A stretch of DNA of 64,000 nt from Pseudomonas lini (GTDB lineage: Bacteria > Pseudomonadota > Gammaproteobacteria > Pseudomonadales > Pseudomonadaceae), in NCBI RefSeq assembly GCF_964063345.1, contig NZ_OZ061318.1, forward strand, positions 1,612,001-1,676,000, read 5' to 3'. The position numbers and the translations under genes were made by a program. A model generated the notes under the pieces. It saw nothing but the letters and a program-made list of their open reading frames with translations. It ran no database searches and was not told the origin of the DNA. This document shows positions 9,105 through 17,787 of the stretch, piece after piece (position 1 is the stretch's first letter; the number at the start of each line of letters is the position of its first letter).

Positions 9105-9971
9105 ATGACGTCCAATTTGACCAGAAGGCCATCGCTACTGTGGTTCGATCTGACTCACGATCGTTCCACGAAGGAACTGATCGCGCAGTTCGAGGGTACC
9201 TGCGACTGCAAATTGACGAAAAACTCCGTGCTGCCCCACGGGGAACAGGCAGACATGATCTGCATCCATTTCGATCGCCCCGACACACCGGGCTTGAGGC
9301 TGTTGCTGGAGATCAAACGCACCACTCCCACCATCCCGATCACCATGTTCACCGTGCAGCACTCCGAAGAACTGGCCGTCTGGGCCATGCGCTCCAGTGT
9401 CTGGGAATACATGGTGCTCCCGCTCTCAGGCACTGAGAGAAAGCGCTATCTGACAGCAGTGGTGCAGCTGTGCGAGTTGCGCGGAAACATCAACGGTCAA
9501 GGCCAGACATCGCTGATCGATCACTCCCCGACCCTGCCGGACAGCATCCGCCTGACCTCGGGGCACCAAAAACACCAGGCGCTGAGCAACATCATGCTGT
9601 ACATCGATCAGCACTATCGCGACAGCATCGATCAGAGGGATTTGGCCAAGCGCTGCGGCATGACGACCTTTCGCTTCAGCCGCCTGTTCAAGGAAGCCAA
9701 TGGTGTTGGTTTCACCGATTACATCCTGGACAAGCGCATGAACTTCGCCAAGCAACTGCTCGACAATAGCCAGATGCCCATTACCAGCATCGGCTATGAG
9801 GCCGGTTTCAAAGACCCGTCCTACTTCGCTCGCGCCTTCAAGCAATTCGTCAACTGCACGCCCAGCGAATACCGTTTGGCATGCCAACTCAGAGCGGTAG
9901 CCGCGCAACCGGCGCTGGAGGATACAACCGCTGACGTGCTTGAAAGCCTGGTGCAGAGCCTCGGAAGTTGA
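9105..9971 (+). CDS. AraC-family transcriptional regulator with receiver-like N-terminus
   Basis: The 288-residue protein has a C-terminal double HTH of the AraC/XylS family (residues about 165-265): ALSNIMLYIDQHYRDSIDQ, DLAKRCGMTTFRFSRLFKEA, then SIGYEAGFKDPSYFARAFKQ and TPSEYRLA. The first 130 residues look like a degenerate receiver fold (LLWFDLTHD, ADMICIHFDRPD, TIPITMFTVQ, YMVLPL) without an obvious phosphorylatable Asp in the usual place, though DLTHD and HFDRPD are candidates. It is divergent from flp across a 410-bp gap, so the simplest inference is that it regulates the tad operon. Target and signal are not visible in the sequence. Confidence 0.85.
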   Translation: MTSNLTRRPSLLWFDLTHDRSTKELIAQFEGTCDCKLTKNSVLPHGEQADMICIHFDRPDTPGLRLLLEIKRTTPTIPITMFTVQHSEELAVWAMRSSVWEYMVLPLSGTERKRYLTAVVQLCELRGNINGQGQTSLIDHSPTLPDSIRLTSGHQKHQALSNIMLYIDQHYRDSIDQRDLAKRCGMTTFRFSRLFKEANGVGFTDYILDKRMNFAKQLLDNSQMPITSIGYEAGFKDPSYFARAFKQFVNCTPSEYRLACQLRAVAAQPALEDTTADVLESLVQSLGS

Positions 9972-9979
9972 GGCGGTTC

Positions 9980-10009
9980 TTTTTGAATTTGGAGCGGGAA
10001 ACGAGACTC
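9980..10009. repeat. Outer copy of a 30-bp direct repeat of the tRNA-Gly 3' end
   Basis: These 30 bases are identical to 11054-11083. They comprise five T residues, GAATT, and the last 20 nt of the tRNA-Gly gene as read on the opposite strand (TGGAGCGGGAAACGAGACTC). Identity stops abruptly after base 10009. This is the layout expected of an attachment-site duplicate left by insertion at a tRNA 3' end. Confidence 0.85.
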
Positions 10010-10053
10010 ACATTGCTCTCATTCCAGGTACCGACTTAGCTTTTTCTGTTGCG

Positions 10054-10572
10054 TTATCCACTTCGGCCCTTCCTTGCTTTTCTTATTAAGAAAGCCGAAA
10101 CACAAAGTACGACAACACCGAAAAAACCGTACAGCCAAAGATCTGTTTTTTTGCTTCTCGCCAGACGCTCCTCAGAGTCTATCCTGCTGATAATTTCTTT
10201 TCCGTCCACCAACAAAACAACTAACTTTCGATTTTCTACTGTTGGAAATACGCGCTGGTAGTACCAAGAAACAGTGGCTTTTTTGCCAATCAATTCTGGG
10301 GAACTATCCGTGGTAATACACTTAGAGAACCCGCCAAGTCTGGAAGCACACGTAAACCAATATACGTTTTCGCCATCAGTAATTTTTGTCAGAATATTCC
10401 TTCCAACTTTTTCCTCCGAAAGCACGCCTGACAGCGTATCCAGCTCAGTCGGGGCGTGAGAAAACCACTGGTAAGAAACCGTAACAAACGCAAATACGAC
10501 ATAACCGACACAAATAATTTCCGCGGGACTCTTGTACCACCTACGAGGACTATCGGGCCGACTTTCGCTCAT
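10054..10572 (-). CDS. Small two-helix membrane protein, unknown function
   Basis: ATG 10572 (MSESRPDSP) has GGGGAG upstream at good spacing; an in-frame extension to 10617 is less likely. The 172-residue product has transmembrane helices near residues 19-37 (IICVGYVVFAFVTVSYQWF) and 146-164 (LWLYGFFGVVVLCVSAFLI), flanking an extracytoplasmic domain of about 100 residues with two Cys and a VSWYYQRVFP segment. This pattern resembles small island-borne membrane proteins, but I recognise no family. The gene is visibly richer in A and T than its neighbours and lies within the tRNA-Gly repeat-flanked segment, so recent acquisition is likely. Confidence 0.7.
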   Translation of the reverse strand: MSESRPDSPRRWYKSPAEIICVGYVVFAFVTVSYQWFSHAPTELDTLSGVLSEEKVGRNILTKITDGENVYWFTCASRLGGFSKCITTDSSPELIGKKATVSWYYQRVFPTVENRKLVVLLVDGKEIISRIDSEERLARSKKTDLWLYGFFGVVVLCVSAFLIRKARKGRSG

Positions 10573-10710
10573 CGTGTGCTCCCCTTTAACATCACAACCC
10601 CCTCTGACAAGAGGCACTAATGCGAGCGTAGACGAGGACGTCCGGGGGAATTTTGAAACGCTTAGATCAAAATGCTATCACGGTATTTTTTGTTTAGAAG
10701 CCGATGAGGG

Positions 10711-10938
10711 TTACTCGTCGCTTGCATTCCAACGTCCGTCATTGCCGAAGACAGCCTCTGAAAAAACGAGGTCTTGCGACCCACCTTCAACGCCACCGTT
10801 TTGAAGGTTCGCCGGGCGAGGACTGCGGTACTCCCAAGGAAAGCGAGCCGGCTTGCCAGCCATCTGAACGAAACTGCCAGCTCTTGGCGCCCTACGAGCG
10901 GACGAAATAGGTGCAAGCCACCCAGCAGTTTCAGCCAT
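10711..10938 (-). CDS. Possible 75-aa small protein
   Basis: ATG 10938 is preceded by AAGGAG with seven-base spacing, one of the stronger ribosome binding sites in this area. The product begins MAETAGWLAPISSARRAPRAGS and has no recognisable domain; composition (many Arg, Ala, Gly, Trp) is not strongly protein-like. It lies inside the candidate insertion downstream of the tRNA terminator. A longer frame in another register (10662-11108) runs into the tRNA and is rejected. Treat as a tentative call. Confidence 0.3.
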   Translation of the reverse strand: MAETAGWLAPISSARRAPRAGSFVQMAGKPARFPWEYRSPRPANLQNGGVEGGSQDLVFSEAVFGNDGRWNASDE

Positions 10939-11024
10939 GACGCACTCCTTGTAGCTGCTGCCGAGCTGCTACGGATTACCCGAAGGTGCTTATTCCAATC
11001 AATGAAAATGACAAATAGCGCGCA

Positions 11025-11053
11025 TAAAAAAACGCCGCTCAATGAGCGGCGTT

Positions 11054-11058
<5 letters not shown>
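11025..11058 (-). terminator. Rho-independent terminator of the tRNA cluster
   Basis: A GC-rich hairpin (GCCGCTC, three-base loop, GAGCGGC) is flanked on both sides by A/T runs, so on the minus strand it ends in a run of T. It lies five bases beyond the 3' end of tRNA-Gly. The flanking A and T tracts mean it could act in both directions. Confidence 0.88.
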
Positions 11059-11139
<81 letters not shown>

Positions 11140-11142
11140 AAA

Positions 11143-11218
11143 TGGCGTCCCCTAGGGGACTCGAACCCCTGTTACCGCCGTGAAAGGGCGGTGTCCTAGG
11201 CCACTAGACGAAGGGGAC
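11143..11218 (-). tRNA. tRNA-Glu (TTC), copy 1
   Basis: The reverse strand begins GTCCCCTTCGTCTAGTGG, carries CTTTCAC with anticodon TTC, a GTTCGAGTC T-loop and ends GGGGACGCCA, 76 nt. It is three bases upstream of tRNA-Gly copy 1 and shares its transcript. Confidence 0.98.
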
Positions 11219-11322
11219 ACGCTGCCCGGAACACATGGTGTGTGTTTCGGTGCCCAGATCCGCATCCGAAGATTTGGTTCTGGTTTCACTCAGCCCTGCC
11301 CGAAAGCAAAGCCGTTTAAAAC

Positions 11323-11398
<76 letters not shown>

Positions 11399-11400
11399 AT

Positions 11401-11476
11401 TGGCGTCCCCTAGGGGACTCGAACCCCTGTTACCGCCGTGAAAGGGCGGTGTCCTAGGCCACTAGACGAAGGGGAC
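11401..11476 (-). tRNA. tRNA-Glu (TTC), copy 2
   Basis: Identical to copy 1 (76 nt, anticodon TTC, encoded CCA). It is the promoter-proximal tRNA of the cluster; the order on the transcript is Glu-Gly-Glu-Gly. Confidence 0.98.
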
Positions 11477-11538
11477 ACACGTACAACATTCACCCCCTAC
11501 CGCGTTTCGCTGTGTGCTTTACGCTGTAAGTGGCGCGC

Positions 11539-11567
11539 ATTCTATGGATGGATTGAGGGGTCGTCAA
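11539..11567 (-). promoter_or_regulatory. Sigma70 promoter of the tRNA cluster
   Basis: On the minus strand TTGACG (11562-11567) is followed by exactly 17 bases and TAGAAT (11539-11544). Downstream comes a GC-rich discriminator GCGCGCC, the type associated with stringent control of stable RNA genes. Transcription should start near 11532, about 55 nt before tRNA-Glu copy 2. Confidence 0.88.
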
Positions 11568-11860
11568 CCCCCAGATATAAATTTATTTAAATCAATGACT
11601 TCGCCCTGCTTTCAGCGGCGATTCAGGCTTTTCCGTCGACTGACCTTTGGCGCCTATATTCTGGCATCCAGCAAGGCGCTATAGTCCACGCCGAGATGAT
11701 GGCAATGTGCACCTCACACGCTATTTACTTATATATGCAGCAATACGGCCGATATAAGCAGAGCCATAGCCGATTCAACTCGTCGAGCGGCCCTAGGCGC
11801 GCAAATGCCAAGCTACTACACTCGACTCGCACGCGAACCCTAATAAAAGAGGTCTTACCG
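11568..11860. other. Intergenic region upstream of the 256-aa membrane-anchored gene
   Basis: About 290 bp between the tRNA promoter and the next start codon. The tRNA promoter upstream side is AT-rich (AAATTTATTTAAAT), a plausible UP element. No other gene is evident, although the downstream frame is open here without a good start. Confidence 0.45.
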
Positions 11861-12631
11861 GTGACACCACTCATGATCACCCTGCTAGTCGTAGCCGGGA
11901 TCGCACTATTGATCGCCATTGGCTACATGAACCATGTGGTGGAAAACAACAAGCTGGAAAAGGCCCGCACCAAGGTTGAACTCAACGACCGCCTGCGTCG
12001 CTGCGGCGAAATCACCGAGACCTTCCCCGGTCAGTTGATGACGCCGGCGCTCAAGCTTCTATTGACCCGTCTGGAACTGAATGTCTGCCAGCGCCTGCTG
12101 AACCTGGAAAAAACCAACGCCACGTTGAAGGCACGGATTACCGAGCTGAGTGCCTTGGTCGCCCAGGGCGAATCGATTCCGGTCAACAACCCGCCGGCAC
12201 CGATCCAGACCGAAGCCAAAGCCAAGGACGTGCGCTTCCTGCTCGAAGCCCTGCATGGCCAGATCACCCGCGCGGCACAGGACGGTTTTCTGCCGACCAA
12301 CGAAGCCAAGCGCTGGATCCGCGAAGTCCGACACATCCTGGTCCTGCTGCACATCGAATTCTTCAACAACCTGGGTCAGCATTCCCTGCAACAGAACCAG
12401 CCCGGCCAGGCCCGCCTCGCCTTTGAACGCGGCGTGCAATACCTGCGCAAACAACAGGAACCGCAGATTTACGCTGAACAGCTGGAATACCTGGAGAAAC
12501 TCCTGGCCCGCGCCAACGCCCAGGTCATGGACAAGATCGCTCCGGTTGAAGGCGAGGTGAACCAACTGACCGAAGGCCTCAAAGACGTCGAGGCTGATGC
12601 TGACTGGAAGAAAAAAGTCATCTACGACTGA
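11861..12631 (+). CDS. Membrane-anchored helical protein, unknown function
   Basis: I choose GTG 11861, which has AGAGG eight bases upstream, over the much longer open frame; ATG 11873 is an alternative. The 256-residue product starts with one transmembrane helix (MITLLVVAGIALLIAIGYM) and continues as an Arg/Glu/Leu-rich helical protein with coiled-coil stretches (LEKTNATLKARITELSALVAQGE) and a segment that resembles tetratricopeptide-like helices (FFNNLGQHSLQQNQPGQARLAFERGVQYL). It would sit in the inner membrane facing the cytoplasm. A strong terminator follows, so it is a single-gene unit. No function is assigned. Confidence 0.75.
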   Translation: MTPLMITLLVVAGIALLIAIGYMNHVVENNKLEKARTKVELNDRLRRCGEITETFPGQLMTPALKLLLTRLELNVCQRLLNLEKTNATLKARITELSALVAQGESIPVNNPPAPIQTEAKAKDVRFLLEALHGQITRAAQDGFLPTNEAKRWIREVRHILVLLHIEFFNNLGQHSLQQNQPGQARLAFERGVQYLRKQQEPQIYAEQLEYLEKLLARANAQVMDKIAPVEGEVNQLTEGLKDVEADADWKKKVIYD

Positions 12632-12646
12632 TCATCCAAATGCTAA

Positions 12647-12675
12647 GAAGCCACCGGGTCAGGTGGCTTTTTTTT
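12647..12675 (+). terminator. Rho-independent terminator
   Basis: AAGCCACC, loop GGGTCA, GGTGGCTT followed by a run of T residues, 16 bp after the stop codon of the preceding gene. Confidence 0.9.
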
Positions 12676-12700
12676 GCGTATTAACCTGGTACCCCATATC

Positions 12701-12792
12701 CCTGTGGGAGCGGGCTTGCCCGCGATGACGGCGGCAGATCCGACATTGATGTAACAGACATATCGCTATCGCGGGCAAGCCCGCTCCCACAG
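12701..12792. repeat. REP pair (GGGAGCGGGCTTGCCCGCG type), inverted
   Basis: Two inverted copies of CTGTGGGAGCGGGCTTGCCC flank a spacer of about 40 bp, making a REP doublet (REPIN-like) typical of P. fluorescens-group genomes. Confidence 0.9.
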
Positions 12793-12890
12793 GTATTTGT
12801 GCTGAGTTCAGTAAATGTGTCAGGCCCTGAACAGGTGTACTTATTCAGGACTAGACACTGGGATTGATGGGTGAGTGCGTCCAGCCGCCA

Positions 12891-12969
12891 AGATCAAAAG
12901 ATCGCAGCCTGCGGCAGCTACGGGGTGTACGCCTGCCTTTGTAGGAGCTGACGAAGCCTGCGATCTTTG
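12891..12969. repeat. Repeat of the GATCGCAGCCTGCGGCAGCT type, inverted
   Basis: AGATCAAAAGATCGCAGCCT and its reverse complement flank a short spacer. The same family recurs at 29.2, 45.5 and 63.6 kb. It lies next to the chemoreceptor stop codon and may terminate transcription. Confidence 0.85.
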
Positions 12970-12985
12970 CTTCTGCTCTTTTCTT

Positions 12986-14950
12986 CTACAGCCTGAAGTG
13001 CCCCACCATCCCCTTCAACTCAACCCCCAACTGCGCCAACTCAATACTCGACGCCGCATTGCCCCGCATCGCCAATGACGACTGATCCGCACTGGCGCGG
13101 ATACTGGTGACACTGCGATTGATCTCCTCGGCCACTGAACTCTGCTCTTCGGCAGCCGCCGCAATCTGCTGGTTCATCTGCTGAATCAACGACACCGCTG
13201 CCGCAATGCTCCCCAAGGCGCTCTCGGTCTGCAACGCATCGCTCACCGCCAGCTTCACCAACTCGCCACTGTTCTGAATTTGCTGCACCGACGACTGCGC
13301 CGCCGAGCGCAAGGCACTGACCAGCCGTTCGATTTCTTCGGTCGATTGCTGGGTTCGCTTGGCCAGCGCCCGAACTTCATCGGCCACCACCGCAAAGCCC
13401 CTGCCCTGCTCGCCGGCGCGTGCCGCCTCGATGGCCGCATTGAGCGCCAACAAGTTGGTCTGCTCGGCGACGCTTTTGATCACGCTGAGCACCGTGCCAA
13501 TGTTCTGGATTTCTGCGCTGAGGCTTTCGATGCTGGAGCTGGCCGAGGTGGCTGAGTCCGCCAGTTGTTCGATTCGCGCCATGCTTTGGCGCACCACCTG
13601 CTGACCGCTTTCGACCTTGCCGTCGGCAGTCTGCGCCGCCTGAGCGGCCTCTTCCGCGTTACGTGCGACGTCGTGCACCGTGGCGGTCATCTGATTCATC
13701 GCGGTGGCGACCTGCTCGGTTTCTTCCTTCTGGCTGCTGACTTCAAGGTTGGTCTGCTCGGTCACTGCAGACAGCGATTGCGCAGAGTTTGCCAGCTGTT
13801 CGATACCGGCCTGCAAACCACTGACGATACTGCTGAGCCCCGCCCCCATTTGCTGCATGGCTTGCATCAACTGGCCGATCTCGTCTCGGCGGGTCACTTC
13901 AATCGTTGCACTCAAATCGCCCGCGGCGATCTGTTGAGCGACACGAATCACACTGCGCAGTGGGGTAACGATCAATCGGGTAATCACCCACGAAGCAATC
14001 AGCCCCACCAGCAGGGCCAGTGCCGAAGAGCCGATGATCAACAGCGAGTTCTTTTTCAGCTCAGCCTGCATCGAATGGTCTTCGGCAACGTAGGCCTGGT
14101 CCACCCGCGCCACCACTTGAGCGGCGCGCTGGTGAAGTTGCTCGTAGACGGTCTTTTCCTGTGCCAATAGACCGGTGTATTCGGCAAGTTTTTCACTGAA
14201 ACCGGCGATGTGACCGGACACTTCATTGAGGACGGTCTGGTAACCCTCATCCTTGATCGTGGTTTTCAGCTGCTCGGCCTGGGTCAGTGCCTGATCGGCT
14301 TGCTCAATCTTGCCCTGCCCACCGCTGTCGTCGCCCTTGCGACTCTGGTCCAGGCGTACGCGTGCTTCGTTCATGGCCTGCAACATCAGCCGCGATACCT
14401 GACTGACCTGATTGGCCTGCTCGATGAATTGCGCGCCGTCCTTGCCCTCGGACTCCTTCAAGGTATAAGCACCATCGTCGGCGAGCCCGGCCTGTAGCAC
14501 ATCCAGGTTATTGGCCACGCTGGACACCGACCAACTGGCCATTTCCAGCGCCAGGTCCTTGGCCTGACTCAGCGAGACGAACTCGTCGAACGCCTTGCGA
14601 TAGGCCCCCAGAGATTGCTCGACGTCATTCATGACCGCCACGTTGGCCGTCGACTGTGCCTTGAGTTCGGTCGCCAGGCCGATCAGAGCATCCACCCCGG
14701 CGCGCAAGGCGTCCGCGGTTTTCGGATTACCGTGCAAGGCGTATTCCTGCTCGAGCAGGCGAACCTTGAGCAAACCACTGTTGAGCGACGACATCTGCTT
14801 GAGCCCGTCGAAGCGTTGACTGATGGTTTGCAGGGACCATACGCCGATGGCCGCCACCAGGGCTGTCAACAGCAGCACCAGTACAAACCCGACACCCAGT
14901 TTTTTCGCCATACCGAGGTTGGCAAAACGTCCTTGCACGGCCGAAATCAT
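12986..14950 (-). CDS. Methyl-accepting chemotaxis protein with long helical periplasmic sensor
   Basis: ATG 14950 ([12 protein letters not shown]) gives 654 residues. Transmembrane 1 is near 20-42 ([21 protein letters not shown]) and transmembrane 2 near 310-332 ([21 protein letters not shown]). Between them lies an all-helical ligand domain of about 265 residues, the size of the HBM domain seen in McpS-type receptors. A HAMP region ([20 protein letters not shown]) and a cytoplasmic signalling hairpin follow, with the tip [20 protein letters not shown]. There is no C-terminal CheR-binding pentapeptide. The HBM family includes receptors for TCA-cycle acids; the ligand here is not deducible. 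Single-gene unit. Confidence 0.9.
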   Translation of the reverse strand: MISAVQGRFANLGMAKKLGVGFVLVLLLTALVAAIGVWSLQTISQRFDGLKQMSSLNSGLLKVRLLEQEYALHGNPKTADALRAGVDALIGLATELKAQSTANVAVMNDVEQSLGAYRKAFDEFVSLSQAKDLALEMASWSVSSVANNLDVLQAGLADDGAYTLKESEGKDGAQFIEQANQVSQVSRLMLQAMNEARVRLDQSRKGDDSGGQGKIEQADQALTQAEQLKTTIKDEGYQTVLNEVSGHIAGFSEKLAEYTGLLAQEKTVYEQLHQRAAQVVARVDQAYVAEDHSMQAELKKNSLLIIGSSALALLVGLIASWVITRLIVTPLRSVIRVAQQIAAGDLSATIEVTRRDEIGQLMQAMQQMGAGLSSIVSGLQAGIEQLANSAQSLSAVTEQTNLEVSSQKEETEQVATAMNQMTATVHDVARNAEEAAQAAQTADGKVESGQQVVRQSMARIEQLADSATSASSSIESLSAEIQNIGTVLSVIKSVAEQTNLLALNAAIEAARAGEQGRGFAVVADEVRALAKRTQQSTEEIERLVSALRSAAQSSVQQIQNSGELVKLAVSDALQTESALGSIAAAVSLIQQMNQQIAAAAEEQSSVAEEINRSVTSIRASADQSSLAMRGNAASSIELAQLGVELKGMVGHFRL

Positions 14951-15080
14951 TGCGCTTAGTCCCCTGCCATTGTCTGTTGATGCAGATTCGCAACGGGCTT
15001 GTGCCAACACAAGTCTCTGGCGTCGGAATAATGGCAAAAAGCTACGCCCGCGTCGCTTTCAGAACGCTTGAGGTCGATCC

Positions 15081-15141
15081 CCAGGGTCTGTTGACGTTCG
15101 CATCGCAACGCGGTTCGTCACCAAACGTCAACAGACCCTGG
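15081..15141. repeat. 18-bp perfect inverted repeat overlapping the MocR gene 3' end
   Basis: The arms CCAGGGTCTGTTGACGTT (15081-15098) and its exact reverse complement (15124-15141) are separated by 25 bases. The right arm includes the last codons of the minus-strand MocR-type gene. It may fold as a large RNA hairpin at the transcript end; no T run follows. Confidence 0.75.
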
Positions 15142-16504
15142 CGGTGGCGTGAAAAAATGCCCGGGCGCGCGGATCACAGGCATAGGCAACGTTGATCCGC
15201 TGCCAGTCATGAGTTTGGCCGGTCGGACTGAATGCCGTCGGGCAAGACAGCACGATACCGAAGCGTCGCGCCTGAGCTCGCACCTGAGCGTAGTCAGACT
15301 TGCGCGATCGCGCCCAGATAAACAGGCCGCCCGCCGGTTTGCCGAAAACCTCCCACTCCGCGTCTTCGAGCACCTGCAAGGCCGCTTCCCTGCCAGTGCT
15401 TAAACGCTGACGTTGACGCTGCACCAATTTGCGATAGGCACCACTGGCCAACAGACAAGCCAGCACCGACTCGCTAAACCGTGAAGCGCCCATGCTGCTG
15501 ATCATCTTGACCTCTGCCAGCCGCGAAATTACATCGGCACTGGCCACTACAAAGCCGACCCGCAACGAACTGCTGAGGGTTTTGGAGTAACTGCCAACGT
15601 AGATCACGTTGTCATCGATGCCCAGCGCCGCAAGCCGCGTGCCTGGACCGCTGTGCAAATCCGCATAGACGTCGTCTTCGATCACCAGCACGCCATGTTT
15701 TTTGGCCAGTTGCAGGACCTGCTGAGCCACCCCCGGGGTCAAACTGCTGCCGGTGGGGTTGTGATAAAAACTGTTGATGAACAAGCCACGGGGCTTGTAC
15801 TTCAGCAACAATACCTCGAGTGCTTCAGGGTCTGGTCCGCGAGGGGTTCGTGGCACCTCGATCATGCTGATCCCGTGCAGCCTGAGCAGATCGAACAGCA
15901 TCGAATAACCGGGACTCTCCACCACCATACAATCGCCTGGCTTGAACAAAGTGCGCACAATCAGATCGAGCCCATGACTGGCCCCCGCCGTGGTCAGGAT
16001 TCGGTTTTCATCCACCGTAATACTCAGCTGTTTCAGTCGTTTGAGGATCTGCAGGCGCAAGGCTGGCAGGCCCAGTGACGTGCTGTAGTTGAACAACCCG
16101 GCCATGTCGGTGCGGCTGACCTGGCGTATGGCGTAGCTCAGGTCGTCAGTCTCGCGCCAGCTTTCAGGTAATCCGCCGCAACCCAGTTTCAGTTCGCCGA
16201 TGAGATTGCTCTGCTGCTCGACCCCTTCGAACCAGGGAAGATCCCGTTGTTCCTGAACAGCCAGCACCGTTGCCGCGGCAAAGAAACCCACCCCGTTGCG
16301 CGTCGCCAATACGCCTTGAGTCACAAGCCGTTCACAGGCCTCGACGACACTGGACTGACTGAGCAGATTGATTCGCGCGATGTGCCGCACAGAAGGCAAA
16401 CGCGTCCCCGGCGACACCTCGCCACGACGGAGCCAATCCGCCAATGCGTCGACGATTTGCTGCACGACAGGCACCAATGCCTGTCGATCGATTCTCAACT
16501 CCAT
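15128..16504 (-). CDS. MocR/PdxR-family regulator (GntR wHTH fused to aminotransferase fold)
   Basis: ATG 16504 (MELRIDRQ) gives 458 residues; an in-frame TTG at 16510 sits closer to the AGGAG and cannot be excluded. Residues 1-75 form a GntR-type winged helix (RLPSVRHIARINLLSQSSVVEACERL). The rest is a fold-type I aminotransferase domain: TTAGASHGLDLIVRTL, NPTGSSLTPG, EDDVYADLHSG, and the PLP lysine in YVGSYSKTLSSSLRVGF near residue 310. MocR proteins use PLP or an aldimine as effector and usually control adjacent or amino-acid/vitamin genes. The divergent or adjacent target is not obvious; the neighbouring SDR gene reads the same way. Confidence 0.9.
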   Translation of the reverse strand: MELRIDRQALVPVVQQIVDALADWLRRGEVSPGTRLPSVRHIARINLLSQSSVVEACERLVTQGVLATRNGVGFFAAATVLAVQEQRDLPWFEGVEQQSNLIGELKLGCGGLPESWRETDDLSYAIRQVSRTDMAGLFNYSTSLGLPALRLQILKRLKQLSITVDENRILTTAGASHGLDLIVRTLFKPGDCMVVESPGYSMLFDLLRLHGISMIEVPRTPRGPDPEALEVLLLKYKPRGLFINSFYHNPTGSSLTPGVAQQVLQLAKKHGVLVIEDDVYADLHSGPGTRLAALGIDDNVIYVGSYSKTLSSSLRVGFVVASADVISRLAEVKMISSMGASRFSESVLACLLASGAYRKLVQRQRQRLSTGREAALQVLEDAEWEVFGKPAGGLFIWARSRKSDYAQVRAQARRFGIVLSCPTAFSPTGQTHDWQRINVAYACDPRARAFFHATARVC

Positions 16505-16658
16505 GAGCAAGCAAACTCCTGTCAGTTTTGCGGGAAACAGTTAATCACAGGAGCGCTCCAGGGGATGTGCGACAACGCCGCCAAAACCCTCGAATCTAAT
16601 CATTTGAAACACATTGATCGGCGTCATCAGGGAACCGGGGCCGATCGATAAAAAAAAC

Positions 16659-16748
16659 TGTGGGAGCGGGCTTGCCCGCGATAGCGGTGTATCAGACAAC
16701 ATAGATGTCGACTGACACGCCCTCATCGCGGGCAAGCCCGCTCCCACA
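16659..16748. repeat. REP pair, inverted
   Basis: TGTGGGAGCGGGCTTGCCCG and its reverse complement bracket a spacer of about 35 bp, same family as at 12.7 kb. Confidence 0.9.
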
Positions 16749-16786
16749 TGGATTGCGCTTTGATACGCATTACGCGGCCTGCAGCA

Positions 16787-17548
16787 TTAAAACGCCGTAA
16801 CCCCACCATCCACCGCCAGCGAATGACCGGTGGTGAATGCCGCGCCGTCGCTGCACAGGTACAACACCGCGCTGGCAATTTCTTCGACCTTGCCTATACG
16901 CCCGACCGGGTGCATGGCGTTGGCGAACTCGCCCTTCTTCGGGTCCGCTTCGTAGGCTCGACGGAACATATCGGTGTCGATCACCGCCGGGCAGACTGCA
17001 TTCACGCGAATCTTTTTCTTGGCGTATTCGATGGCCGCCGATTTGGTCAGGCCGATCACCGCGTGTTTCGAGGCAGCGTAGATGCTCATCTTCGGCGCAG
17101 CGCCCAGGCCGGCGACCGAAGCGGTGTTGACGATCGCGCCGCCGCCCTGGGCCAGCAACAACGGCAATTGATACTTCATGCACAGCCAGACGCCTTTGAC
17201 GTTGACGCCCATGATCGCGTCGAACTCATCGATCGTGCCTTCGGCCAGTTTGCCTTTCTCGATTTCGATACCGGCGTTGTTGAAGGCATAGTCGAGACGG
17301 CCGTAGGTATTCACGACCTCGTCCATCAGATTTTTTACCTCGCTTTCCACTGTGACATTGCAGCGCACGAAAGTCGCTTCACCGCCCGCGGTGCGAATCA
17401 GCGCCACAGTGCCTTCACCACCGGCCGCGTCCAGATCGGCGACCACCACTTTCAAACCTTCAGCGGCGAACGCCAAAGCGGTCGCGCGGCCAATACCATT
17501 GGCCGCGCCTGTCACAACGGCGACCTGGCCGGAAAACGTCATGCTCAT
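16787..17548 (-). CDS. Short-chain dehydrogenase/reductase
   Basis: ATG 17548 (MSMTFSGQ), preceded by GAGGA, gives 253 residues, the usual SDR length. The NAD(P) motif TGAANGIG is near residues 13-20, NNAG near 88-91, and the active-site set is Asn (IMGVNVKG), Ser (NTASVAG), Tyr and Lys (YAASKHA). The acidic residue after beta-2 (VVVADLDA) favours NAD(H) over NADP(H). The C-terminus GHSLAVDGGVTAF is typical. The substrate is not predictable. It is divergent from the MDR oxidoreductase at 17788 across 239 bp. Confidence 0.92.
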   Translation of the reverse strand: MSMTFSGQVAVVTGAANGIGRATALAFAAEGLKVVVADLDAAGGEGTVALIRTAGGEATFVRCNVTVESEVKNLMDEVVNTYGRLDYAFNNAGIEIEKGKLAEGTIDEFDAIMGVNVKGVWLCMKYQLPLLLAQGGGAIVNTASVAGLGAAPKMSIYAASKHAVIGLTKSAAIEYAKKKIRVNAVCPAVIDTDMFRRAYEADPKKGEFANAMHPVGRIGKVEEIASAVLYLCSDGAAFTTGHSLAVDGGVTAF

Positions 17549-17787
17549 TGTTATGTCCTCGGAGGGAAGAATGCGGAGGGGAATTGCGTGTTCCCAGTCT
17601 AGGCACAGGGGTCTATTGCACGGCAGCACTATCAGAAGGCCGGTTGGCCCCCCATGAGTTGCAGTGATAGAACCGCCACTCTGACTATCACTGCACTGGA
17701 TCGATGTGCATTCGCAGCGTCAGCCAACCTTGCAGCATCGCCAATGAAGGTCTATCAACAAGACTTCATTCATCTTGAGTGCCTGTC

